A stretch of DNA of 64,000 bases, taken from assembly GCA_016705575.1 (NCBI GenBank), contig JADIXX010000008.1, forward strand, positions 62,001 to 126,000. The letters run 5' to 3'. Made by a program: the position numbers and the translations under genes. The stretch is from Candidatus Aalborgicola defluviihabitans (GTDB lineage: Bacteria > Pseudomonadota > Gammaproteobacteria > Burkholderiales > Burkholderiaceae_C). Of this stretch, positions 51,776 through 60,667 are shown piece by piece. The number at the start of each line of letters is the position of its first letter. Within the stretch, counting starts at the first letter, position 1. Below the pieces are notes generated by a model. That model searched no databases and had not been told where the DNA came from. It saw only the letters and a list, made by a program, of their open reading frames with translations.

Positions 51776-52406
51776 ATCCGGACTTTCCGAAACGTCGGCG
51801 GAGAACATCCTCGAATCCTGGCGACGCGATGGATGCCACCGCCAAGACCCAGTGCGCTTTCATTACATGGAAGTACTGTCCCAGCGATTGCAATCCCAAC
51901 AGGATGCTGTACGCGGTGTCCTCACCGAGAAACTGGGCGCCGCATTAAACGCCTACCGGGAGCAATTGGCGCTGACCAGCGAAGCCACTATTCAAAAACC
52001 TCGAACGAATACAGTGACGACCCAAGGCACAGGTCACGCATCGCTGGCTGAACTGAATCGCTACATTCGTAGTGCAACAGATGTTGGCACCGATACCCAG
52101 GTGACGGGAGAGACGGTTGCACCACCAGAGATGAAGAGCGTGCGCCACTTCAAGCATGCCTGGTCGCGCATGCGCGCCCAAGACCAAGTACTGAAAGCAG
52201 TTCAGCAAGGGCCAGAGAACGCTGGGCCACTCAATTCACATCGGCTAGTACTTCGCTCGCTGTCGCTGATGCGAGACCTTTCGCCCGACTATCTGCAGCG
52301 ATTTTTGTCGCATACCGAGTCGTTGCTGTGGCTTGACCATCTCAGCGTAAAGATTGCCACGATGGATTCCAAAACCGCCCGGCGCAGTCGCCCTAAAAAG
52401 CAATGA
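51768..52406 (+). CDS. DUF2894 family protein, motor-like operon gene 4
   Basis: A 212-residue soluble protein assigned to DUF2894. The N terminus (NILESWRRDGCHRQDPVRFHYMEVLSQRL) is helical and the C terminus (about 130-210) is conserved in feel, with VRHFKHAWSRMRAQDQV and LNSHRLVLRSLSLMRDLSPDYL. It ends in a basic tail (RRSRPKKQ). There is no membrane segment. It overlaps the OmpA-like gene by 8 bp. The function is unknown. It likely works with the DUF3348 protein on the cytoplasmic side of the membrane complex. Confidence 0.75.
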   Translation: MSESGLSETSAENILESWRRDGCHRQDPVRFHYMEVLSQRLQSQQDAVRGVLTEKLGAALNAYREQLALTSEATIQKPRTNTVTTQGTGHASLAELNRYIRSATDVGTDTQVTGETVAPPEMKSVRHFKHAWSRMRAQDQVLKAVQQGPENAGPLNSHRLVLRSLSLMRDLSPDYLQRFLSHTESLLWLDHLSVKIATMDSKTARRSRPKKQ

Positions 52407-52430
52407 CCGGATACGGGCAAAGCTTATAGA

Positions 52431-52486
52431 AAAATAGGCCTCTAGCCCTCTAGAATTCTGCGTTGTACGCTATTCAATATATAGCG
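52431..52486 (-). repeat. Interspersed repeat copy 3 (core GAGGGCTAG, inverted)
   Basis: On the minus strand the segment reads TATTGAATAGCGTACAACG, CAGAATTCTAGAGGGCTAGAG and GCCTATTTT. It aligns with copies 1 and 2 in the same block order. It lies between the convergent DUF2894 and mutT genes and may also act as a boundary between their transcripts. Confidence 0.7.
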
Positions 52487-52488
52487 TA

Positions 52489-52941
52489 TCAGGCAGATCG
52501 TTCCTCGGTCAACCATTGCAGAACCGGGATGGTTCCAGGTAGCACCGGGCTGACCTGCACCGGCAGCTGCTCCCAGGAACAGCGTTGCCCTTCGCGCATT
52601 TCCAGCTCACCCGACCATGCCGACACCTTGCAAAAGTGCAGACGAACCAGCGCGTGCGGGTAGTCCACCAGTTCGACCCTCCAGGGTGTAACCGGCCCAA
52701 TCTGGATACCCAGTTCTTCGTGCAACTCACGGGCCAGCGCTTGCGCTACCGTTTCGCCCGCTTCGAGCTTGCCGCCAGGAAACTCCCAGTAACCTGCATA
52801 GGGCTTACCTTCGGGGCGGGAGGCCAGCAAAAACTGTCCATCGGGCCGGATCAACACACCAACCGCGACTTCAACCACGCTGCGATCGCTGCCACCCTGT
52901 CGCTTGGCGCCAGGATCGGCAACCAGAGGGGTGGAGGTCAT
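52489..52941 (-). CDS. mutT: 8-oxo-dGTP diphosphatase MutT (Nudix)
   Basis: Removes oxidised dGTP before it enters DNA. The 150-residue protein has the Nudix box GGKLEAGETVAQALARELHEELGI, which keeps the G-x5-E-x7-RE-x2-EE-x-G spacing, and the N-terminal VAVGVLIRPDGQFLLASRPEGKPYAGYWEFPGG typical of MutT. The start overlaps the stop of the DUF815 ATPase gene by 4 bp (ATGA). Confidence 0.92.
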   Translation of the reverse strand: MTSTPLVADPGAKRQGGSDRSVVEVAVGVLIRPDGQFLLASRPEGKPYAGYWEFPGGKLEAGETVAQALARELHEELGIQIGPVTPWRVELVDYPHALVRLHFCKVSAWSGELEMREGQRCSWEQLPVQVSPVLPGTIPVLQWLTEERSA

Positions 52942-53819
52942 AGCTCCGAGCCGTTACGACCGGCATAGTCCCGGGCAAACTGCCAGGCAACACGACCACT
53001 GCGCGACCCGCGTTCCAGCGCCCAGATCAAGGCCTGCGGCCGGGCCTCGGCAATATGGGAGTCGCCCACGCCCATGGCAGACAGCCATTGCGCCACAATG
53101 TGCAGGTATTCTTCCTGGCTGAATGGGTAAAAACTCACCCACAAGCCAAAACGCTCTGACAGGGATATTTTTTCTTCCACCATTTCACCAGGGTGCACCT
53201 CGCCGTCCGCAGTGTGGGTGTAGCTGAGATTCTCAGCCATGTATTCTGGCAACAGGTGACGGCGGTTGCTGGTGGCGTAGATCAGCACATTGGACGTCGC
53301 TGCGGCCACCGAACCATCCAACACAGATTTGAGCGCCTTGTAACCGGACTCACCCTCGTCAAAACTCAGGTCATCGCAAAAGACGATAAATTTCTCAGGC
53401 CGCTGGGCCACCAACTCGACAATATCTGGCAGGTCTATCAGATCGTCCTTGCCCACTTCAATCAGGCGCAATCCCTGGTCGGCAAAGGCATGCAGGCAGG
53501 CCCGGATCAAGGAGGACTTACCCGTGCCGCGTGACCCCGTCAACAACACATTGTTGGCCGGCAGACCCCGCACAAATTGCTCGGTGTTACGGTAGATTTT
53601 TTCCTTCTGGGGCTCGATTTCTTTCAAATCTGCCAGACTGATAGCACCAATATGGGCAATAGGCGCAATGACCCCTCGTCCCGACCGGCGTTGGCGATAA
53701 CGAAAGGCGATGGACCGGCTCCAGTCGGGCTGCTCCAGCGCATGGGGCAAAGCGGCCTCAATACGCTCCATCAGCAATTCGGCTCGCGCCAAAAACGCGA
53801 TCAGGGGGTCTGCACCCAT
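52938..53819 (-). CDS. DUF815 family AAA-type ATPase
   Basis: A 293-residue ATPase. The Walker A motif is GSRGTGKSSL at about 118-127 and Walker B is FIVFCDDLSFDEG. ATSNRRHLLPEYMAEN looks like a sensor 1 Asn region and SLSERFGLWVSFYPFSQEEY is typical of the DUF815 family. The role is not established. It lies between argJ and mutT on the same strand, as in many betaproteobacteria, with a 3-bp gap to argJ. Confidence 0.9.
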   Translation of the reverse strand: MGADPLIAFLARAELLMERIEAALPHALEQPDWSRSIAFRYRQRRSGRGVIAPIAHIGAISLADLKEIEPQKEKIYRNTEQFVRGLPANNVLLTGSRGTGKSSLIRACLHAFADQGLRLIEVGKDDLIDLPDIVELVAQRPEKFIVFCDDLSFDEGESGYKALKSVLDGSVAAATSNVLIYATSNRRHLLPEYMAENLSYTHTADGEVHPGEMVEEKISLSERFGLWVSFYPFSQEEYLHIVAQWLSAMGVGDSHIAEARPQALIWALERGSRSGRVAWQFARDYAGRNGSEL

Positions 53820-53822
53820 CGC

Positions 53823-55052
53823 TTAGGAGCGGTAATCCGCGTTGATGGTGACGTAGTCGTGACTCAGGTCGCAGGTCCACACCGTATCCGCCGCCGCGCC
53901 GCGGCCCAGACCCACGCGCACTGTGATCTCGCTTTGCCGCATGACCCTTTGGCCATCTTCTTCACGGTAGGCGGGGTTGCGTCCTCCCTGGGTGGCCACG
54001 TGAACATCATCCAGAAAGAGTTCGATGTGGCTCTGGTCCAGATCGTCAATGCCTGCATAACCCACGGCTGCCAAAATGCGACCCAAATTGGGGTCACTGG
54101 CAAAAAAAGCGGTTTTTACCAACGGTGAATGCGCAATGGCGTAGGCAACTTTGCGGCACTCCGCACTGTCCTTGCCGCCTTCCACGTGAACGGTGATGAA
54201 CTTGGTGGCGCCCTCACCGTCCCGCACAATGGCCTGCGCCAGATTACGCGCCACGCCCAACATGGCTGCCTTCAATATCTGCCCGTCCGCACTGTTCAGC
54301 GACTCAATTTCCGCATGTCCAGCCTTGTTGGAGGCGATCACCACCAAGGAATCATTGGTTGAGGTATCGCCATCCACCGTCACGCGGTTGAAGGATCCTT
54401 CTGCAAGGTCAGTCGCCAGTTGCTGCATGACGGACTGGTTGACACAGGCATCGGTGGCAATGAAGCCCAACATGGTCGCCATATTGGGCCGGATCATGCC
54501 GGCGCCTTTGCTGATGCCCGTGATGTGAACGGGCTTGCCACCAATCGTGATTTTTGCTCCAAAGGCCTTGGGCGCAGTGTCTGTAGTCATGATGCCTTCG
54601 GCCGCACGCAACCAGTTGCCTGGCTGTGCGTCGGCAATGGCCGCCGCCAAACCCGCCTCAATGCGGTCATTTGGCAAAGGCTCCATGATCACACCGGTCG
54701 AAAATGGCAATACCTGTTGCTCACCAATTCCCAACCGCTGTGCCAATGCTACGCAGGTACTACGCGCCCGGGCCAAGCCGTCTGCGCCCGTGCCGGCATT
54801 GGCGTTACCGGTGTTGATCACCATGGCCCGCACACCTTGGCCGGTTTGCAGGTGCTGGCGGCAGAGCTGAACGGGCGCGGCACAGAAACGGTTGGTCGTA
54901 AACACACCGGCCACCGAGGCACCTTCGTCCAGTAGCACCACGCTGAGGTCTTTACGCCCCACCTTGCGGATACCGGCTTCGGTCACGCCGATGCGAACAC
55001 CAGCGATGGGAAAGAGTGAGCTGAGGTCAGTTGGCGGCAGATTGACTGGCAT
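53823..55052 (-). CDS. argJ: Bifunctional glutamate N-acetyltransferase/amino-acid acetyltransferase
   Basis: Recycles the acetyl group in arginine synthesis. The 409-residue precursor is cut by itself before the Thr in RPNMATMLGF, giving alpha and beta chains; KGAGMIRPNMATML is the signature. VNTGNANAGTG and VDGDTSTNDSLVV are further family motifs. It lies 9 bp after secA on the same strand. Confidence 0.96.
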   Translation of the reverse strand: MPVNLPPTDLSSLFPIAGVRIGVTEAGIRKVGRKDLSVVLLDEGASVAGVFTTNRFCAAPVQLCRQHLQTGQGVRAMVINTGNANAGTGADGLARARSTCVALAQRLGIGEQQVLPFSTGVIMEPLPNDRIEAGLAAAIADAQPGNWLRAAEGIMTTDTAPKAFGAKITIGGKPVHITGISKGAGMIRPNMATMLGFIATDACVNQSVMQQLATDLAEGSFNRVTVDGDTSTNDSLVVIASNKAGHAEIESLNSADGQILKAAMLGVARNLAQAIVRDGEGATKFITVHVEGGKDSAECRKVAYAIAHSPLVKTAFFASDPNLGRILAAVGYAGIDDLDQSHIELFLDDVHVATQGGRNPAYREEDGQRVMRQSEITVRVGLGRGAAADTVWTCDLSHDYVTINADYRS

Positions 55053-55061
55053 GGCTATCTC

Positions 55062-57827
55062 TCAGGCTAGCTTTCCATGGCACTGTTTGTATTTCTTGCC
55101 GCTACCGCAAGGACAAGGCTCATTGCGTCCAACGCGCAGGTAAGGGTCAGCAACCGCAGCTGTGGCCACATGGACAGTTTCGGGGTCCACCATGGTCTGA
55201 ACTTCTCCGGTTTCGGTGGGCGCGCTGTAGGTGACGTTGGCAATGCTTTCGCCACGGCTTTCCATGGCGTCTGCTGCCTCTTCCAATTGTTCGTTGGATT
55301 GGATTTTGACCGTCATCAACACCTTGGTCACATCGTTCTTGACGGAATCCAGCAACTGGCCAAACAACTCAAACGCTTCGCGCTTGTATTCCTGCTTGGG
55401 CTGCTGTTGGGCATAACCACGCAAATGAATGCCTTGTCGCAAATAGTCCAGTGAACTCAGATGGTCGCGCCAATGGGTATCAATGCTTTGCAGCAGAACC
55501 ATGCGCTCAAACTGCATGAAATTCTCCAGCCCCACCAACTCCAGCTTGGCGTTGAATGCAGCGTCTGCCGCACGGACTACCGTCTCCAGCAAGTCTTCAT
55601 CGGTGATGGCACTGGATTCCTGAACCTTCTTCACCAACTCCAGGTTAATGTGCCAGTCATCGGCCAACGCGTTTTGCAAGGTCACCAAGTCCCATTGCTC
55701 TTCCACGGATTCGGCCGGAATGTACTGACGAACCAAGTCCTGGAAGCAGCCTTCGCGCAACGATGCAATTTGTGCGGTCAGATCTGTAGCGTCCAAAATG
55801 GCATTGCGCTGCTGATAAATAACCTTGCGCTGGTCGTTCGATACGTCATCGTATTCCAGCAGTTGCTTGCGGATATCGAAGTTGCGGGCCTCTACCTTGC
55901 GTTGCGCGCTTTCAATGCTGCGGGTCACAATACTGGCTTCGATGGCCTCACCTTCAGGCATCTTCAGGCGGTCCATGATGGCCTTCACCCGGTCTCCGGC
56001 AAAGATGCGCATCAGGGAGTCATCCAAACTCAGGTAAAAACGCGAAGAACCCGGATCACCCTGACGTCCCGAGCGGCCGCGCAACTGGTTGTCGATCCGG
56101 CGGGACTCATGGCGCTCAGTTGCGATGATGCGCAGTCCGCCCAGGGCTTTGATTTTTTCGTGGTCAGCCGTCCACTGCGCACGCAGGGCTTCAATCTGCG
56201 TCTGTTTCGCGGCATCGTCCAACGTTTCATCTGCATCTATGGCTTCAATGGCCCCGGTGATGCTGCCGCCCAATACGATATCGGTACCTCGACCTGCCAT
56301 GTTGGTGGCAATGGTGATCATCCCCGAACGGCCCGCTTGGGCCACGATGTCTGCCTCGCGGGCATGCTGCTTGGCGTTGAGCACCTGGTGCGGCAATTTT
56401 TCCTTTTCCAGTAACTGGGCAATGATTTCCGAATTCTCAATGGAAGTAGTGCCTACCAATACCGGCTGACCACGTTCATAACACTCACGAATATCGGTGA
56501 TGGCAGCGATGTACTTTTCGCGTGTCGTCTTGTAAATGCGGTCGAGTTGGTCTTCACGGCGACTCACCCGGTTGGGCGGAATCACCACCGTCTCCAGTCC
56601 ATAAATTTCCTGGAATTCGTAAGCTTCGGTATCGGCCGTGCCCGTCATACCGGCCAGCTTGGCATACAGGCGGAAATAGTTCTGGAAGGTAATGGAAGCC
56701 AACGTCTGGTTCTCGGCCTGAATTGCCACGCCCTCTTTGGCTTCCACCGCCTGGTGCAGACCATCACTCCAGCGGCGTCCGGTCATCAAACGCCCGGTGA
56801 ACTCATCAACTATGACAATTTCACCCTGTTGAACCACATAGTGCTGATCGCGGTGGTACAGATTGTTGGCGCGCAAGGCGGCATATAAGTGGTGTACCAG
56901 CGTGATATTGGCAGGGTCGTATAGCGACGCACCTTCCGGAATCAGCCCCATGTCCGCAAAAATGCGCTCGGCTGTTTCGTGACCCTGTTCCGTCAGGAAA
57001 ACCTGGTGACTTTTCTCATCCAATGTGAAATCGCCGGGCTTGGTCACGCCTTCACCGGTACGCGGATCGGCTTCGCCTTCCTGCCGCTGCAACAACGGTG
57101 CAGCCTTGTTGATGGCCAGGTACATGTCGGTGTGGTCTTCTGCCTGACCACTGATGATGAGGGGGGTGCGCGCCTCGTCAATCAGGATGGAGTCGACCTC
57201 GTCAACAATCGCGTAATTCAAGAGACGCTGAACCCGGTCGGCCGCCTCGTAGACCATGTTGTCGCGCAGGTAATCAAAGCCGTATTCATTGTTGGTACCG
57301 TAAGTGATATCGGCCCGGTAGGCGGCTTGCTTTTCCTCCCGCGGTGCCTGAGGCAGGTTAATGCCCACAGTGAGCCCCAGGAAGTTGTACAACCGTCCCA
57401 TCCATTGCGCGTCGCGACTGGCCAGGTAGTCATTCACCGTGACCACGTGTACGCCCTTGCCTGTCAAAGCGTTCAGGTAGACCGGCAGCGTAGCGGTCAG
57501 GGTCTTGCCCTCACCCGTGCCCATTTCGGAAATCTTGCCATGGTGCAGCGACATACCGCCTAGAAGCTGCACATCAAAATGCCGCATTTTCATGACCCGC
57601 TTGGAGCCTTCGCGCACCACGGCGAATGCTTCGGGCAACAAAGAGTCGAGTGATTCGCCCTTGCCGATGCGATCCTTGAACTCCTGTGTCTTGGCTTTTA
57701 GGGCCTCGTCGCTCAACTGCTCATATTGAGGTTCCAGCGCATTGATCCGGGCGACTCCGCTTCGGTATTGCTTGAGCAGGCGGTCGTTGCGACTGCCGAA
57801 GATTTTGGTAAGGATATTGGTGGCCAT
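55062..57827 (-). CDS. secA: Preprotein translocase ATPase SecA
   Basis: Motor ATPase that drives proteins through SecYEG, 921 residues. Seen are MGTGEGKTLTATLP (Walker A), VDEVDSILIDEARTPLIISG (DEAD-like Walker B region) and TNMAGRGTDIVLGG (helicase motif). The C terminus has CPCGSGKKYKQCHG, the zinc site that binds SecB and phospholipid. The frame is open to 57926, but the ATG at 57827 (MATNILTKIFGSRNDR) is the usual start. Confidence 0.97.
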   Translation of the reverse strand: MATNILTKIFGSRNDRLLKQYRSGVARINALEPQYEQLSDEALKAKTQEFKDRIGKGESLDSLLPEAFAVVREGSKRVMKMRHFDVQLLGGMSLHHGKISEMGTGEGKTLTATLPVYLNALTGKGVHVVTVNDYLASRDAQWMGRLYNFLGLTVGINLPQAPREEKQAAYRADITYGTNNEYGFDYLRDNMVYEAADRVQRLLNYAIVDEVDSILIDEARTPLIISGQAEDHTDMYLAINKAAPLLQRQEGEADPRTGEGVTKPGDFTLDEKSHQVFLTEQGHETAERIFADMGLIPEGASLYDPANITLVHHLYAALRANNLYHRDQHYVVQQGEIVIVDEFTGRLMTGRRWSDGLHQAVEAKEGVAIQAENQTLASITFQNYFRLYAKLAGMTGTADTEAYEFQEIYGLETVVIPPNRVSRREDQLDRIYKTTREKYIAAITDIRECYERGQPVLVGTTSIENSEIIAQLLEKEKLPHQVLNAKQHAREADIVAQAGRSGMITIATNMAGRGTDIVLGGSITGAIEAIDADETLDDAAKQTQIEALRAQWTADHEKIKALGGLRIIATERHESRRIDNQLRGRSGRQGDPGSSRFYLSLDDSLMRIFAGDRVKAIMDRLKMPEGEAIEASIVTRSIESAQRKVEARNFDIRKQLLEYDDVSNDQRKVIYQQRNAILDATDLTAQIASLREGCFQDLVRQYIPAESVEEQWDLVTLQNALADDWHINLELVKKVQESSAITDEDLLETVVRAADAAFNAKLELVGLENFMQFERMVLLQSIDTHWRDHLSSLDYLRQGIHLRGYAQQQPKQEYKREAFELFGQLLDSVKNDVTKVLMTVKIQSNEQLEEAADAMESRGESIANVTYSAPTETGEVQTMVDPETVHVATAAVADPYLRVGRNEPCPCGSGKKYKQCHGKLA

Positions 57828-58000
57828 GAATGCAAGACTGGCCTGGACCCACCATGGGTTCTCAGCGCAGCGCAGTCCTTTTTCTAATCTGGATGAAATG
57901 GGGATGTTCTGGTGAAATGCAACCAACTAAGTATGATTGGCCTGACACCGGGAAAACCAAAGCGGTGATTTTAGCGTTGCGCGCAAGACTCCCCGCCAAA

Positions 58001-58975
58001 CTAGCGCTTTGCGACGGGCAATGCGCCCGGTAAGGCAGTATTGTTCTGCGCAAACGTCTGCGCACCGAGGTTGCGCCCCGCATTGAGAAACTTCTGTGGA
58101 TCTTGGGGAATGCCTTGTACCAGCACCTCAAAGTGCAAATGCGGACCGGTGGAGCGCCCCGAAGTGCCCACCTCGGCAATCTTCTGACCCCGTTTGATCA
58201 GATCCCCTTTTTTGACAAACACCTTGGAAGTGTGTGCGTATCGGGAAATCAGGTCATTGCCATGGTCCACTTCGATCATATTGCCATACTCGGCCTGAAA
58301 CTCCTGAGTGACGACCACACCACCGGCAGCTGCATAAATGGGTGTTCCTGGCGCTGCAGGGAAGTCCAACCCCGTATGCAAGGCTGATCGTCCAGTAATA
58401 GGATCAATGCGCCAACCAAACATGGAGCCTAGATTGGCATTTGGCACCGGCGGCTGCGTCGGCACCATCATCTTTTTGATCTTTTGATCAAACAAACGCG
58501 ACTCAAGTACGGTCATTGCATCCGTTCGCTGGCTGGCCAACTGGTCCAGTTCGAGCAAGGTGTTCTGCAGTTCCAGCATGGATAAATCGCGATCAGCGAC
58601 CAGCCGGCCACCCTGCCCAGGCTTAATCTTGATGTCTGCCGGGTTCACACCAGCCAACCCAGAGACCCGTTCGCCAAGAGATTCCAACTGCAACATCTTG
58701 GCTTGCATTGCCCCCAGCTTTTTTGCCATGACCTCGATGTTTTCGCGCATGAACCGATCCTGCTGCGCCACTTCGTCTTTCACCACCAACCGAACCAGCG
58801 AACCAATCACCGGCCAACCCTCTTGGGCGCCTTTGAGAAAGACCCAGTGGTAGAGACCGGCGGAGACCAACATCAAGGCAATGGAGGCGGCAAACACGGC
58901 AAGCAACAGTTTGGAGCCGCTGAGATGGAGCGCGCGAGTCTTGATCAGCCACGCATCCGTGATAATCAATTGCAT
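58001..58975 (-). CDS. M23-family metallopeptidase, membrane-anchored
   Basis: A 324-residue envelope peptidase or amidase activator. A membrane helix lies at about 23-48, a helical region at 70-160, and the LytM domain at about 195-300. The zinc residues are kept: HTGLDFPA (His and Asp) and HLHFEVLV (HxH). It may therefore be an active peptidoglycan endopeptidase. It lies upstream of secA on the same strand with a 173-bp gap, and diverges from dciA with 25 bp between starts, an order common in betaproteobacteria. Confidence 0.9.
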   Translation of the reverse strand: MQLIITDAWLIKTRALHLSGSKLLLAVFAASIALMLVSAGLYHWVFLKGAQEGWPVIGSLVRLVVKDEVAQQDRFMRENIEVMAKKLGAMQAKMLQLESLGERVSGLAGVNPADIKIKPGQGGRLVADRDLSMLELQNTLLELDQLASQRTDAMTVLESRLFDQKIKKMMVPTQPPVPNANLGSMFGWRIDPITGRSALHTGLDFPAAPGTPIYAAAGGVVVTQEFQAEYGNMIEVDHGNDLISRYAHTSKVFVKKGDLIKRGQKIAEVGTSGRSTGPHLHFEVLVQGIPQDPQKFLNAGRNLGAQTFAQNNTALPGALPVAKR

Positions 58976-59000
58976 TCAAAATCCCTTCGCATCTAAGGTC

Positions 59001-59315
59001 ATGAACCGCCCCAACCATTCGTTCACGTTGCTGCAAGCCACCCAGGACTCACCAACTCTGGCACGCCTGACAGGATTGGTTGCGGAATCTTCCGCCCGGC
59101 TTCAGTCGGTCCAACCACTCATCCCCGTAGCGTTGCGTTCGGCTGTCAGGGCGGGGCCCATTGAGGGAACGGTTTGGTGCTTAATTCTCGACAACAACGC
59201 CATTGCCGCGAAAATTCGACAACTCCTGCCAGCCCTGGAATCCCATTTGCGTTCCAAAGGCTGTGAGGTGACCACTATTCGTTTGAAGGTTCAAACGCGT
59301 AGCGTCTCGTCCTGA
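59001..59315 (+). CDS. dciA: DciA-like helicase loader (DUF721)
   Basis: A 104-residue protein. The family begins around LARLTGLVAESSARLQSVQPLIP, followed by a KH-like domain with GTVWCLILDNNAIAAKIRQLLPALESHL. DciA loads or helps the replicative helicase DnaB in bacteria without DnaC. The place next to the M23 peptidase and secA is the usual one in betaproteobacteria. The ATG at 59001 is chosen; the open frame upstream overlaps the divergent gene. Confidence 0.75.
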   Translation: MNRPNHSFTLLQATQDSPTLARLTGLVAESSARLQSVQPLIPVALRSAVRAGPIEGTVWCLILDNNAIAAKIRQLLPALESHLRSKGCEVTTIRLKVQTRSVSS

Positions 59316-59334
59316 GTTGTCAAAAAGTCGTAAA

Positions 59335-59410
59335 TGGTGCCGCTTGTCGGATTCGAACTGACGACCTACCGCTTACAAGGCGGTTGCTCTACCAACTGAG
59401 CTAAAGCGGC
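59335..59410 (-). tRNA. tRNA-Thr (anticodon TGT)
   Basis: Seventy-six bases on the minus strand including an encoded CCA end. The acceptor stem GCCGCTT/AAGCGGC is perfect. The D arm has GCTCAGTTGGTAGAGC, the anticodon arm is ACCGC-CTTGTAA-GCGGT with TGT in the loop, and the T loop is TTCGAAT. It reads ACA codons. Confidence 0.97.
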
Positions 59411-59470
59411 AAGTCTTTCATTCTACATCAGCTATCGACACCAAAATCCGGTCGATCGTCGTCAACAAGA

Positions 59471-59938
59471 TTACTTGATGCGTGTAAGAGAGGGCTTGCC
59501 ACCCGTAGGTGGGCGCGGCGTCTGAGGGGCAGAATCCGCTGGTGAACTGGCTACCGGCGTCAATCCACCGGGTTTGGCGTCCAATGCAGTTGCGTCCGAT
59601 GGGGTACCGGGACCGGTCAACATGGGGAAGGCCATGCCTTGCCCATTTTCACGTGCATAAATCGCGACTACCCGACTCACCGGAACAAAAATGTCTCGAG
59701 CGACGCCACCAAAACGCCCTTTGAATTCGATGTACTCATTGCCCATGCTGAGCGAACTGGTTGCATCGAAACTGATGTTCAGCACGATCTCCCCGTCTTT
59801 TACATACTCATTGGGCACACGCACGGTCTCATCAACCAGCACGGCAATAAAAGGGGTAAGCCCATTGTCTGTGCACCATTCATAAATGGCACGAATCAGA
59901 TAAGGGCGCGTTGAACTGGATTCGGCAGCGTCGAGCAT
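59471..59938 (-). CDS. sspB: ClpXP protease specificity-enhancing factor SspB
   Basis: Adaptor that brings ssrA-tagged proteins to ClpXP, 155 residues. RPYLIRAIYEWCTDNGLTPFI, NISFDATSSLSMGNEYIEFKGRFGG and IYARENGQGMAFP are typical of the substrate-binding domain. The C terminus is an unstructured, proline-rich linker ending in a basic segment (PSLTRIK), the ClpX-binding tail. It lies 14 bp after sspA in the usual order. Confidence 0.95.
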   Translation of the reverse strand: MLDAAESSSTRPYLIRAIYEWCTDNGLTPFIAVLVDETVRVPNEYVKDGEIVLNISFDATSSLSMGNEYIEFKGRFGGVARDIFVPVSRVVAIYARENGQGMAFPMLTGPGTPSDATALDAKPGGLTPVASSPADSAPQTPRPPTGGKPSLTRIK

Positions 59939-59952
59939 GGAGGGACTGCGAA

Positions 59953-60564
59953 CTACTTGCGCATCACCTTTTCAGACGGTGTCAACGCTTCAATATAGGC
60001 GGGGCGAGAGAAGATGCGCTCAGCGTATTTCAGCAACGGTGCGGCGTTTTTGCTGAGATCGATGCCATAGAAATCCAGGCGCCACAGCAACGGTGCAATC
60101 GCTACGTCCAACATGGAGAAGTTATCTCCCAACATGTACTTGTTCTTGAGGAAAACGGGTGCTAGTTGAGTCAGTCGATCACGAATGTGGGCGCGTGCTT
60201 TTTCCAGCGACTTCTCGTTACCCTTGGCGCTACGGGCTTCCAGGGTCGACACATGAACGAACAGCTCCTTCTCAAAATTGAGCAAAAACAAACGCACACG
60301 GGCACGGTCCACCGGGTCACCGGGCATCAGTTGAGGATGCGGGAAGCGTTCGTCGATGTATTCGTTAATAATGTTGGATTCGTACAGGATCAGGTCGCGC
60401 TCCACCAAAATGGGGACCTGTCCGTAGGGATTCATGACGCTGATGTCTTCGGGTTTGTTGTACAAATCCACATCGCGAATCTCGAAGTCCATACCCTTTT
60501 CAAACAGGACAAAACGGCAACGGTGAGAAAAAGGGCAAGTTGTTCCTGAATACAGCACCATCAT
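59953..60564 (-). CDS. sspA: Stringent starvation protein A (glutathione S-transferase fold)
   Basis: RNA polymerase-associated protein, 203 residues. It has a thioredoxin-like N-terminal domain (MMVLYSGTTCPFSHRCRFVLFEKG) and an all-helical C-terminal domain. The CPFSHR region and the later PYGQVPILVERDLILYES are typical of SspA. It follows the cytochrome bc1 genes after a strong terminator and precedes sspB. Confidence 0.93.
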   Translation of the reverse strand: MMVLYSGTTCPFSHRCRFVLFEKGMDFEIRDVDLYNKPEDISVMNPYGQVPILVERDLILYESNIINEYIDERFPHPQLMPGDPVDRARVRLFLLNFEKELFVHVSTLEARSAKGNEKSLEKARAHIRDRLTQLAPVFLKNKYMLGDNFSMLDVAIAPLLWRLDFYGIDLSKNAAPLLKYAERIFSRPAYIEALTPSEKVMRK

Positions 60565-60580
60565 AGCGATCGACTCCTAA

Positions 60581-60618
60581 AAATTAAAAAGAGTGGGTTG
60601 CCATTGCCAACCCACTCT
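60581..60618 (-). terminator. Rho-independent terminator of the petABC operon
   Basis: AGAGTGGGTTG (60590-60600) and CAACCCACTCT (60608-60618) form a perfect 11-bp stem with a seven-base loop. On the minus strand it is followed by TTTTTAATTTTTAG. It lies between petC and sspA. Confidence 0.93.
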
Positions 60619-60667
60619 GGAACCATGCACCGACGCCAAAACGCCGTCAGGTTGATTAATAACCGCG

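Noticed and set aside
48520..52406. Calling the operon a true Zorya defence system
   Set aside because: Only the A/B motor part is similar in layout. No ZorC-, ZorD- or ZorE-like helicase or nuclease is encoded next to it, and the partner genes are DUF3348 and DUF2894.
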